Source: Methylocystis sp.
Lineage (GTDB): Bacteria; Pseudomonadota; Alphaproteobacteria; Rhizobiales; Beijerinckiaceae
DNA: 64,000 nt
Direction: 5' to 3'
Assembly (NCBI GenBank): GCA_002929055.1
Contig: PERY01000011.1
Location: forward strand, 1 to 64,000
Part shown: in pieces, positions 18,346 through 26,158 of the stretch
Numbering within the stretch: position 1 is the stretch's first letter
Layout of the letters: every line of letters starts with the position of its first letter
The notes under the pieces: generated by a model
Told to the model about the DNA's origin: nothing
Databases searched by the model: none
The model's input: only the letters and a program-made list of their open reading frames with translations
Translations under genes and position numbers: made by a program

Positions 18346-18374
18346 AGCGCTGGGGGCGCATGGTCGCCAGCGCT
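18346..18374. terminator. Possible bidirectional terminator between convergent genes
   Basis: Inverted repeat AGCGCT (18346-18351) / AGCGCT (18369-18374) with an inner GGCG/CGCC pairing lies in the 40-bp gap between the minor-pilin gene and the phosphomannomutase gene. On the minus strand it is followed by CTTTCTTCTC. The stem contains a bulge. Confidence 0.4.
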
Positions 18375-18379
18375 CCTGT

Positions 18380-19879
18380 TCAGATGGTCTGGTTGTAGGC
18401 GCCCACCTCGGGATTTTCCCGCAGGATCGCGTCGACTGCGGCGAACATGTCGCGCATACCCTGCTCGGACGCCGGGCTCTCCACCACGACGACGAGTTCC
18501 GGCTTGTTGGAGGACGCGCGCACGAGCCCCCATGTGCCGTCCGCGACCGTCACGCGCACGCCATTCACCGTCACGACGTCGCGGATCGGCTGGCCGATAA
18601 GCTGCTCGCCGCGTTGATGCATCGACTCGATGCGCGCGATCACCTTCTTGACGACCTCATATTTGATCTCGTCGTCGCAATGGGGCGACATGGTCGGCGA
18701 TCCCCAGGTCCTGGGAATTGCGGAGTAGAGATCGGACATGCTCTTTCCCGGATTACGGTCGAGCATTTCGAGAATGTGCACCGCGGTCAGCAGGCCGTCG
18801 TCGTAGCCGCGTCCGATCGGCGCGTTGAAGAAGAAGTGGCCCGACTTCTCGAAGCCAGCGAGAGCGCCGAGGTCGTTGACGCGCCGCTTGATGTAGGAAT
18901 GGCCCGTCTTCCAATATTCCGTATGCACGCCCCGCGAGATGAGCTCCGGATCGGTCGCAAAGAGGCCGGTCGACTTCACGTCGACGACGAATCTGGCGCC
19001 GGGGTAGACCTTGGAGAGGTCGCGCGCGAGCATCACGCCGATCTTGTCGGCGAAGATTTCCTCGCCATGATTGTCGACGACGCCGCAACGGTCGCCATCG
19101 CCGTCAAAGCCGAGCCCGACATCGGCGCCCGTCTCGCGGACCTTGTCCGCCATGGCGTGCAGCATGTGAAGGTCTTCGGGATTGGGATTGTAGCGCGGGA
19201 AGGTGTAGTCCGGCGCGACGTCGAGCGGGATGACCTCGCAGCCGAGCCGCTCCAGCATTTGCGGCGCAAAGGCGCCCGCCGTGCCGTTGCCGCAGGCCGC
19301 CACGACTTTCATCTTCCGGGCGAAGTTGGGACGGCGCGTCAGATCGTCGAGATAGCGCGCGCCGAAATTCTCCACATAGCGATAGGCGCCGCCGCCCGCC
19401 TCCCGGAATTTGCCCGAGAGCACGATCTCCTTCAGCCGCCCCATTTCGTCCGGCCCGAAGGTCACGGGGCGCTGCGCGCCCATCTTCACGCCGGTCCAGC
19501 CATTGTCGTTGTGAGACGCGGTGACCATGGCCACCGCCGGGGCGTCGAGCTCGAACTGCGCGAAATAGGCCATCGGCGACAGCGCAAGGCCGATGTCGCG
19601 CACGCGCACGCCCGAAGCCATGAGCCCGGCGATGAGCGCCAGCTTGATGGAGGCCGAATAGGACCGATAGTCGTGCCCGGTCACTATGTCCGGCGCGACG
19701 CCCATTTCGTGCATCAGCGTGCCGAGCCCCATGCCGAGCGCCTGCACGCCCATCAGATTCAGCTCCGGTCCGAAAAGCCAGCGGGCGTCATATTCGCGAA
19801 AGCCGGTCGGTTTCACGAGCGGCTTCTGCTCATATTCGAACGTGTTGGGGGTCAGCGCGTGTACCGGCTTGGGAAACAT
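18380..19879 (-). CDS. Phosphomannomutase/phosphoglucomutase
   Basis: The 499-residue alpha-D-phosphohexomutase starts at the ATG at 19879 (MFPKPVHALTPNTFEYE). It interconverts hexose 1- and 6-phosphates, supplying GDP-mannose or UDP-glucose precursors for surface polysaccharides and glucans. The four-domain pattern is complete. It includes FREYDARWLFG, the phosphoserine loop VTASHNDNGWTGVK, the metal-binding loop GFDGDGDRCGVVDN, and the sugar-binding GFEKSGHFFF (E-K-S-G-H). The phosphate-binding RASSNKPELVVVVES loop lies near the C-terminus. It is most like the ManB/AlgC group. The window also carries several glycosyltransferases that could use its products. Confidence 0.9.
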   Translation of the reverse strand: MFPKPVHALTPNTFEYEQKPLVKPTGFREYDARWLFGPELNLMGVQALGMGLGTLMHEMGVAPDIVTGHDYRSYSASIKLALIAGLMASGVRVRDIGLALSPMAYFAQFELDAPAVAMVTASHNDNGWTGVKMGAQRPVTFGPDEMGRLKEIVLSGKFREAGGGAYRYVENFGARYLDDLTRRPNFARKMKVVAACGNGTAGAFAPQMLERLGCEVIPLDVAPDYTFPRYNPNPEDLHMLHAMADKVRETGADVGLGFDGDGDRCGVVDNHGEEIFADKIGVMLARDLSKVYPGARFVVDVKSTGLFATDPELISRGVHTEYWKTGHSYIKRRVNDLGALAGFEKSGHFFFNAPIGRGYDDGLLTAVHILEMLDRNPGKSMSDLYSAIPRTWGSPTMSPHCDDEIKYEVVKKVIARIESMHQRGEQLIGQPIRDVVTVNGVRVTVADGTWGLVRASSNKPELVVVVESPASEQGMRDMFAAVDAILRENPEVGAYNQTI

Positions 19880-20039
19880 GAACAAGTCCTTGGCGAGGCT
19901 TTTCGGAGTCGACGAACCGTTTACACCCCTGCGGCGCACCCGCAAAGTCGGGCCGCAATTGGCTCTTGCCGGCAGGCGAGGCTGGTCGTAGACTGTTCGC
20001 TAATTGCATATCAGAAATAGCTTTTTATCCAAGGCGACA

Positions 20040-21695
20040 ATGACCAAGAGAATTGTGCTCCTCGCGGATGGCACCGGCAACGGGCTTCTTCATCAGCTCT
20101 CCAACATCTACCGACTGTCGACTGCGCTGGACAGGACGAGCAAGGACCAGCTCGTCTATTACATCCCCGGCGTCGGAACACAGGATTTCAAGCTGGTCGC
20201 GCTGCTGGACGGCGCGACGGGCTGGGGCGTGCCGTCGAATGTGAGAAAGCTGCACCGCTTCCTGTCGTGGAACTGGGAGCCCGGCGACGCCATCTACATG
20301 TTCGGCTTCAGCCGCGGAGCCTTCACTATCCGCATGCTGGTGGATCTGATCGCGAAAGAGGGCTTGCTTCCCACGAGCATCGGGGGGCGGCGCGTGTCGC
20401 ATCTGGAAATGGAGCGGCAGTCCGAGCAATACTGGCGCGCCTTTTGCGCCAAGGATCGCACGCGCGACACCAATCTCTGGGTGAGACTCGGTGTGCGCAA
20501 GCTCCGAGACGCGTTTCTGACACGGCGAGCCAGGCTTCAGTCTCAGCCCTCGTACGAAGACATCAAAAACGCGGCGAAGGACCGAGCCCCGCCGGACGTC
20601 AAGATTCAATTCGTCGGCCTATTCGACACCGTCGAAGCCTATGGGGTGCCGATCGAAGAGCTGCGCGACCTCATCCACTTCCTCACGATCCCGATAAAAT
20701 TCGGCGGGGACCACTCCATCTCCGACAACGTGCTTCGCGTGCGGCAGGCCCTTTCGCTCGATGACGAACGGCGCACCTTCCACCCGATCCGCATATCGCT
20801 CCAGCAGCGCGATCAGGAGGAACATCGCGAGGCGGCCGAGACATCTGCGGCGGTCGCGAAGCGCAAGCCTCTGCGCATCGACGAGGTCTGGTTCGCGGGG
20901 GTGCATTCGGACGTCGGCGGCGGCTATCCCGACGACCTGACGGCCCACTGCCCGCTTACATGGATGATTGCGGAAGCCGAGAAGGCCGCCAATGACGACG
21001 CGGCCTGCAAGCTCGTCTACCGCGACGGAACAGTGGAGAGCTTCAAGGAGATCGCGACCGCCTTCGGGCCGCTGCATGACTCGCGGTCGGGCCTCGCGGT
21101 CATCTACAGATATGCGCCGCGCAAGGTTGTCGAGAAGGACATGAACGGCCACTCCTACTGCAGCCCCCAGGTTCACCACACGGTGGTAGAGCGGCTCGTC
21201 GAGGGAGGCGACGACTATGCCCCGCTGGCCATGGGCGCCGCGAATGTCATCATGCCTGACGGCTCCGTCGCGGGGCCCCGGACCGGCGAGGGATACGAGC
21301 CTCTGGCGCCCCCGGATCCCACAGAAACGCCCGCCAACCCGAAGGGCGACGAATCGCCCGAACTTGCGCACGCAAAGAGCGCGATGGGCCAGATCGACGA
21401 ACCTGATCGCGAAGACATGGAGCGCGCGAGGGATTATGTCTGGCTGAATACGCAGGTCTATGTCGCTTCTGCCGTAGCGATCGGCCTGCTCATCCTGCTT
21501 CTCATCCACTATCGCTGGGCGCCGGCGCTGGTCCTGATTCCGTTCCTGTGGCTGATGAGCACTCTCAAGAGCCAGTTCAGCGACAAGATTCGCTACCACG
21601 CGCGGCGCGCATGGAGCGTGCAAGGCGACAAGAACCGGGCGCTGGCGCTCGCATCATCCTCGACGCCGCCCGCCTCTCGGTCGGCCGCGGAATAG
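20040..21695 (+). CDS. DUF2235 alpha/beta-hydrolase-like protein with C-terminal membrane helices
   Basis: The 551-residue protein runs from the ATG at 20040 (MTKRIVLLADGTGNG). It has the DUF2235 pattern: DGTGN at the N-terminus, YYIPGVGT, and the nucleophile elbow MFGFSRGAFTIR (G-x-S-x-G) near residue 97. FVGLFDTVEAYG and WFAGVHSDVGGGYPDD, with the likely catalytic His, complete it. Residues about 475-515 contain hydrophobic helices (VYVASAVAIGLLILLLIHY). Relatives include Tle1-type phospholipase effectors of type VI secretion, but no VgrG, Hcp or immunity-like gene is nearby, so a housekeeping lipase/esterase or membrane-bound hydrolase role is equally possible. It converges on the protease gene with a 2-bp gap. 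Confidence 0.8.
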   Translation: MTKRIVLLADGTGNGLLHQLSNIYRLSTALDRTSKDQLVYYIPGVGTQDFKLVALLDGATGWGVPSNVRKLHRFLSWNWEPGDAIYMFGFSRGAFTIRMLVDLIAKEGLLPTSIGGRRVSHLEMERQSEQYWRAFCAKDRTRDTNLWVRLGVRKLRDAFLTRRARLQSQPSYEDIKNAAKDRAPPDVKIQFVGLFDTVEAYGVPIEELRDLIHFLTIPIKFGGDHSISDNVLRVRQALSLDDERRTFHPIRISLQQRDQEEHREAAETSAAVAKRKPLRIDEVWFAGVHSDVGGGYPDDLTAHCPLTWMIAEAEKAANDDAACKLVYRDGTVESFKEIATAFGPLHDSRSGLAVIYRYAPRKVVEKDMNGHSYCSPQVHHTVVERLVEGGDDYAPLAMGAANVIMPDGSVAGPRTGEGYEPLAPPDPTETPANPKGDESPELAHAKSAMGQIDEPDREDMERARDYVWLNTQVYVASAVAIGLLILLLIHYRWAPALVLIPFLWLMSTLKSQFSDKIRYHARRAWSVQGDKNRALALASSSTPPASRSAAE

Positions 21696-21697
21696 GG

Positions 21698-22258
21698 TCA
21701 CGGCTTCAAGACAAGCGAGCCGGACTCCACCGAGAAGCGTGAAAGCTTCGAGAGGAAGGTCATGCCGAGCAGGCTGTTGCCGAGCGCGCCCCGCTCGCCG
21801 ACCACGGCGTCGACGTCATGTACGACGAGATTTCCGATCCTGACGTCATGCAGCCTGACCTTTGCGACATGAGCCACGCCATTGGCGGTGCTGACCTGGT
21901 ACCGGTAATCCGCCGGCGAAGGAAACAGGCCGGCCGCCGAGGCGTCCTCATAGGAGAGAGCCACCAGCGTCGCGCCGGTGTCCACGAGCATACCGGAGAT
22001 GCGCGCGCCATTCACCTCTGCATCGGTCGAGAACTGGCCCCCCCGGTCCGCAGCGATGCGTATTTCATCGCTCCTGCGGGCGGGAAGAATTGCGCGCGTC
22101 GGCGCCGGCGCAATGGACGCCGACTGGAGTGCGGGCCGTCCGGCCTTCGCGCCCTTCCCCATATCCGGGCGGGCGGATTGGAAACGGGATACGCCGGACG
22201 CGGCGAGAACGCTTAGAACAATTGCGATGACTGCGATTTTTATCTGCGTCTCGAGCAT
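21698..22258 (-). CDS. Retropepsin-like clan AA aspartic protease (TIGR02281 type)
   Basis: The 186-residue protein has an N-terminal membrane anchor (IKIAVIAIVLSVLAASGV), a proline/alanine-rich linker to about residue 65, and one retroviral-protease-like domain. The active-site triad is GMLVDTGATLVALS near residue 92 (Asp-Thr-Gly). RLHDVRIGNLVVHDVDAVVG, and GNSLLGMTFLSKLSRFSVESG with the G-N-S-L-L-G-M motif of this family, follow. It probably acts as a periplasm-facing dimeric protease. Substrates are unknown. It may be transcribed alone from the 135-bp gap before hrpB. Confidence 0.85.
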   Translation of the reverse strand: MLETQIKIAVIAIVLSVLAASGVSRFQSARPDMGKGAKAGRPALQSASIAPAPTRAILPARRSDEIRIAADRGGQFSTDAEVNGARISGMLVDTGATLVALSYEDASAAGLFPSPADYRYQVSTANGVAHVAKVRLHDVRIGNLVVHDVDAVVGERGALGNSLLGMTFLSKLSRFSVESGSLVLKP

Positions 22259-22393
22259 GACGCGAGCCTCGGCGATGATGATCGATCAAGCCAATTGTCG
22301 CGCAAAACCTTTGCGCGGATACTAAAGCGAATAACGGAAAGCCCTCCTTCCCCGGTTGGCGCCCTCGAGACCGCGCGCGTACTTAACGAAATG

Positions 22394-24958
22394 CTAAGCG
22401 CGCGGCTTCGCTCGCGTCGTCGGCGCGGCGCCTGCCGGGTCGTCCGGCCAGAGATGGCGCGGATAGCGGCCCTTCATTTCTTTCTTCACATCGTTCCACG
22501 AGCCGGTCCAGAAGCTCGGAAGGTCGCGCGTCGTCTGGATCGGCCGGTGCGCCGGCGAAAGCAGTTCGAGCGTCAGCGGCGCGCGGCCGCGCGCGAGCGT
22601 CGGATGCTTCGACAGCCCGTAAAGCTCCTGCACCCGCACGGAGAGAAGTGGACCGTTGGGCGCGGCGTAATCCAGCGCATGGCGCGAACCCGCGGGCGTC
22701 TCGAAATGCGAGGGCGCCTCGGCGTCTAGCCGGCGCATAAGCTCGTATGGCAGCAGATGCGCCAAGGCCGCGTCGAGATCGCCCGGCGCGATGTCGTCGA
22801 CCCTCGCGCGGCCAAGAATATACGGCGCAAGCCAGTCCTCGACGCTCGTGGCCAGCGCCGCATCGGAAAGATCGGGCCACTCCTCTCCCTCCGCCCTGCG
22901 CAGGAACGCCACACGATCGCGCAACTGAGTCTGGCCCTTTGTCCACCGAAGGCGCGAGACGCCGATCGCCGCGATCCCCCGCGCAAGCGCCGCTGCGCTC
23001 TCCTCGCTCGCCTCGACCGGCAGGTTCTGCTCGCTGAGGCGGATAGCGCCGAGCCGCCGGAAGCGCCGGCGGCGCAGGCTCTCGCTCGCGGGATCGAAGA
23101 CGGATTCCTCGCGCGCCTCGATGCGTTCGCCGGCGATGTCCTCCACCTCTTCCGGGCTGAGAGCGCAGGCGGCGAGGATGCGCGCCTGCGCCGCACGGCC
23201 GGTGAGTTCGGCGACGGCGAGGAAAGGCGCACGGGAGAGCGGGTCTTCGATCGGAAGGCTTGCGGCGCGCCCATTGGCCATCAGGAAGTCGCCTTTTCCG
23301 CCGCGAGATTTTGCAAGCCTGTCAGGAAAGGCGAGCGCGATGAGCGCGCCGTCGGAGAACCCCCTCCCTACCCCTCCCCCGCTGGCGCGGGAGAGAGGAC
23401 GCTCACGATCGGCACTCTCGATGAAAGCCGCAGCCTGCTCCCTCTCCCGCGCAGCGGGGGAGGGTTGGGGCGGGGGCGAGGCCGCTTTCGCCAGCCGCGC
23501 CCAGTTCGCCGCCAGCCGCTTGGCGTCCCGCGCCCGCTTCGAGCCGTCGCCCTGCAATCGGTCGAGCCGATGCGAGAGGTCGGCGTCGTTTCCTCCAAGC
23601 CCGCGCTCGGAAAGCAGCATGGCGAGTTCCGCCGCCCGCGCCGCCTCGCCGCGCCGCGCCGCCTCCAGCACCATGCGGGCGAGGCGCGGCGGCAATGGCA
23701 GGGCGCGCAGCGCCCTGCCCCCCTCCGTGAGGCGCCCGTCGGCGCCCAATGCGCCGAGGTCGCGGTCGAGCGCCGTCGCCTCTTTCCAGGCGGGCGCCGG
23801 CGGCGGATCGAGCCATTTGAGCTGGCCGGGATCGCTGACGCCCCAGGCGGCGAGATCGAGCGCGAGGCTGGAGAGGTCCGCCGCCAGAATCTCCGGCGCG
23901 GCGAAGGCGGGGAGCGAGGCCGTCTGCGGTTCGTCCCAGAGCCGGTAGCAGACGCCGGGCTCGGTGCGGCCCGCGCGGCCCCGGCGCTGGTCGACGCTGG
24001 CCCGGGCGGCGCGCACCGTCTCCAGCCGCGAGAGGCCGAGGTCGGGCTCATAGAGTTGCACGCGCGAGAGCCCCGAATCGACCACGACGCGAACGCCCTC
24101 GATGGTCAGCGACGTCTCGGCGATGGAGGTCGCGAGCACGACCTTGCGGCGACCCTTTGGCGCCGGTGAAATGGCGCGGTCCTGTTCGCCCTTGTCGAGC
24201 GCGCCATACAGCGGCGCGATCTCCACGCCCTCGAGCCGCGCCTCGGCGAGGCGGGACGCGACGCGCATGATCTCCCCCTGCCCCGGCAGGAAGGCGAGGA
24301 CGGAGCCCGTCTCTTCGCGCAGCGCGCGCAGCACGGCGCGGGTCATGGCGTCGTCGAGCCGCTCGTTCGGGTCGCGGCCGAGATGGCGCGTCTCCACGTC
24401 GAACGCGCGGCCTTCGGAGATAACGGTGGGCGCCTCGCCCATCAGCGCCGAGACGCGCGCGCCGTCCAGCGTCGCCGACATGGCGATGAGGCGCAGGTCG
24501 TCGCGCAGGCCGGATTGCGCATCGAGCGCGAGCGCCAGCCCCAGATCCGCGTCGAGCGAGCGCTCGTGATATTCATCGAAGAGCACGCCCGCGACGCCCT
24601 CTAGCGAAGGATCGTCCAGGATCATGCGCGCGAAGACGCCTTCGGTGACGACCTCTATGCGGGTCTTCGCCGACACCTTCGACTCCAGCCGCATGCGCAG
24701 GCCGACAGTCTCGCCCATCTGCTCGCCAAGCGTCGCGGCCATGCGGTTGGCGGCGGCGCGCGCGGCGAGGCGGCGCGGCTCCAGCAGGATGAGCTTTCCG
24801 CCCTTCGCCCAGTCGGCGCTCATCAGCGCCAGCGGCACGCGCGTCGTCTTGCCCGCGCCGGGGGGCGCGACGATCACGAGATTGGGCGAGGCCGCGAGCG
24901 CCGCTTGTATGTCCGGCAGCACGGCGTCGATCGGCAGCAAGGCTGTGTCGAACGGCAT
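22394..24958 (-). CDS. hrpB: ATP-dependent RNA helicase HrpB
   Basis: The 854-residue DEAH/RHA helicase has Walker A IVAPPGAGKTTRVPLALM near residue 30 and motif II LFDEYHERSLDADLGLAL (DEYH). The SAT motif appears as AMSATLDGARV. Motif V/VI regions are present (ATSIAETSLTIEGVRVVVDSG, and DQRRGRAGRTEPGVCYRLW). The C-terminal HrpB domain ends PIQTTRDLPSFWTGSWNDVKKEMKGRYPRHLWPDDP, split here for description. Residues about 494-533 (PPPQPSP...SGGGVGRGF) are foreign to the family and are encoded by a palindromic repeat at 23359-23478. HrpB roles in bacteria are poorly defined. Confidence 0.94.
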   Translation of the reverse strand: MPFDTALLPIDAVLPDIQAALAASPNLVIVAPPGAGKTTRVPLALMSADWAKGGKLILLEPRRLAARAAANRMAATLGEQMGETVGLRMRLESKVSAKTRIEVVTEGVFARMILDDPSLEGVAGVLFDEYHERSLDADLGLALALDAQSGLRDDLRLIAMSATLDGARVSALMGEAPTVISEGRAFDVETRHLGRDPNERLDDAMTRAVLRALREETGSVLAFLPGQGEIMRVASRLAEARLEGVEIAPLYGALDKGEQDRAISPAPKGRRKVVLATSIAETSLTIEGVRVVVDSGLSRVQLYEPDLGLSRLETVRAARASVDQRRGRAGRTEPGVCYRLWDEPQTASLPAFAAPEILAADLSSLALDLAAWGVSDPGQLKWLDPPPAPAWKEATALDRDLGALGADGRLTEGGRALRALPLPPRLARMVLEAARRGEAARAAELAMLLSERGLGGNDADLSHRLDRLQGDGSKRARDAKRLAANWARLAKAASPPPQPSPAAREREQAAAFIESADRERPLSRASGGGVGRGFSDGALIALAFPDRLAKSRGGKGDFLMANGRAASLPIEDPLSRAPFLAVAELTGRAAQARILAACALSPEEVEDIAGERIEAREESVFDPASESLRRRRFRRLGAIRLSEQNLPVEASEESAAALARGIAAIGVSRLRWTKGQTQLRDRVAFLRRAEGEEWPDLSDAALATSVEDWLAPYILGRARVDDIAPGDLDAALAHLLPYELMRRLDAEAPSHFETPAGSRHALDYAAPNGPLLSVRVQELYGLSKHPTLARGRAPLTLELLSPAHRPIQTTRDLPSFWTGSWNDVKKEMKGRYPRHLWPDDPAGAAPTTRAKPRA
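23359..23478. repeat. Palindromic repeat element inserted in frame in hrpB
   Basis: Two imperfect inverted arms of about 40 bp flank a central unique stretch of roughly 40 bp. The left arm has CCCTCCCCCGCTGGCGCGGG and the right arm is its near complement, with CCCGCGCAGCGGGGGAGGG. The element keeps the reading frame and adds about 40 Pro/Arg/Gly-rich residues between helicase domains. The unit resembles the GC-rich CCCTCCCC...GCGCGGGAGAGGG palindromes common in alphaproteobacterial genomes. No other copy lies in this window. Confidence 0.75.
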
Positions 24959-24993
24959 GCGTCCATATGCACAGGAGTCGCGGCATCCCCAAC

Positions 24994-25024
24994 GAAAAAA
25001 GCCCCTCCCTTGCGGGGAGGGGCT
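24994..25024 (-). terminator. Intrinsic terminator downstream of the Tim44-like gene
   Basis: Read leftward, a 10-bp perfect stem (AGCCCCTCCC at 25000-25009 with GGGAGGGGCT at 25015-25024) with a 5-nt loop is followed directly by TTTTTT. It lies 21 bp past the Tim44-like stop and separates it from hrpB. Confidence 0.88.
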
Positions 25025-25045
25025 CTCGCGGGGGCGCGGGTTAGC

Positions 25046-26053
25046 TTACGCCGCCTGCTGAATCGCCGAAAGCTTCCAGGCGTCCGGGCCGGAGCCCGCC
25101 GGACGGCGGAAGGTCCACACCTCCGTCGCCTGCGATTCGCCAGTCGAACCCGTCGCCGGAGTGCCGGTCGTCCGGTCCTCCATCACGTCGTTGAGCGAGA
25201 AACGCATGGCGACGGTGGCGTATTCGTCCGAGCCCTCGCGCCAGGCCTCCGACAGGTCGCCCTGCAGGAGCTTCACGTCCGTGACGCGGTTGACGACGCC
25301 TTTCGCCCGGTTGGCCGCGAGGTCGTCTTCGAACTGGCGGACCATCTCCGGCGTGGCCAAGGCGCGCAGGGCGTCAGAGTCCTCCCGGCTGTAGGCGGCC
25401 TGAGACGCGCCCAGCAGGCGCTCGAAGGCGTTGAAGTCTGTCGTCTCGACCTTGATCGGCGTCGCCCGCGGGCGCTGTTGCGCCGCGCCGCCGCCCAAAC
25501 CCATCGGACCCGCGCCAAAGCCCGCCCCCGTCGGACGGCCGCCAAAGGGCGAACCGCCGCCGAAGGAGAAGCTAGAGCCCTGCGGGCCGGCCCCTGCGGC
25601 CGCATTGCGGCCCTGCCACCAGGCGAAGGCCATGCGGGCCAGGAAGACGATCAGGGCGATCTGCAGCAGGAAGCCGATGATCGACATGAAGCCGCCCATG
25701 CCGCCGAAGAAGCCATTCCCCGTCAGCATGCCGAAGAGGCCCGCGCCGAGCAGGCCGCCGGCGAGGCCGCCCATAAGCCCGCGCCCGAAGGACGGGCCGC
25801 CATACGACGGGTTATAACCCGGCTGGTTCATGCCATAGCCCGGTCGCGCGGTGTCGCTGCGCTCGAAGGGCGAGGCCCCCGGAGCCGTGCGGGTCGACGG
25901 CGGGGCCGACCATGTGCGCGAGCCGCGCGAGCCGAAGCTGCCGCCCCCGCCCATACGCGCCTCGGCGATGGCCGGCGCCAGCGCCAGCAGCGCCGCGAAA
26001 ACCAGTGAAACCAGCGATCCGCGCTTTAGCGCAAGAAACCGCAACATATGCAT
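25046..26053 (-). CDS. Tim44-like domain membrane protein
   Basis: The 335-residue protein has a signal sequence (LVSLVFAALLALAPAIAEA) and a Gly/Ser/Pro-rich low-complexity stretch. A double hydrophobic segment (LMGGLAGGLLGAGLFGMLTG, and FMSIIGFLLQIALIVFLARM) ends near residue 140, and a Gly-rich linker follows. From residue 200 a Tim44-like domain is present (FNAFERLLGASQAAYSREDSDALRALATPEM and a final EVWTFRR). Alphaproteobacterial Tim44-like (TimA) proteins bind the inner membrane and have been linked to protein translocation or membrane-protein assembly. Two ATGs (26053, 26047) fit the AAGGGG ribosome-binding site; either start is possible. Confidence 0.85.
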   Translation of the reverse strand: MHMLRFLALKRGSLVSLVFAALLALAPAIAEARMGGGGSFGSRGSRTWSAPPSTRTAPGASPFERSDTARPGYGMNQPGYNPSYGGPSFGRGLMGGLAGGLLGAGLFGMLTGNGFFGGMGGFMSIIGFLLQIALIVFLARMAFAWWQGRNAAAGAGPQGSSFSFGGGSPFGGRPTGAGFGAGPMGLGGGAAQQRPRATPIKVETTDFNAFERLLGASQAAYSREDSDALRALATPEMVRQFEDDLAANRAKGVVNRVTDVKLLQGDLSEAWREGSDEYATVAMRFSLNDVMEDRTTGTPATGSTGESQATEVWTFRRPAGSGPDAWKLSAIQQAA

Positions 26054-26158
26054 TTCCCCTTTTCGCAGGGAGCGTGGCTCCCTCTCGACCGACTCATATA
26101 GGAAGTGGGAAGCTCTGCTGCAAAGGCGGGGGCGAGAAAATCGGACAAGGCGCCGGTT

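Noticed and set aside
18614-20020. 468-codon frame on the plus strand
   Set aside because: Antisense to the phosphomannomutase, which has all its catalytic loops.
20040-21695. Type VI secretion effector assignment for the DUF2235 gene
   Set aside because: The fold fits, but the absence of VgrG, Hcp, adaptor or immunity genes and the membrane tail leave no positive support.
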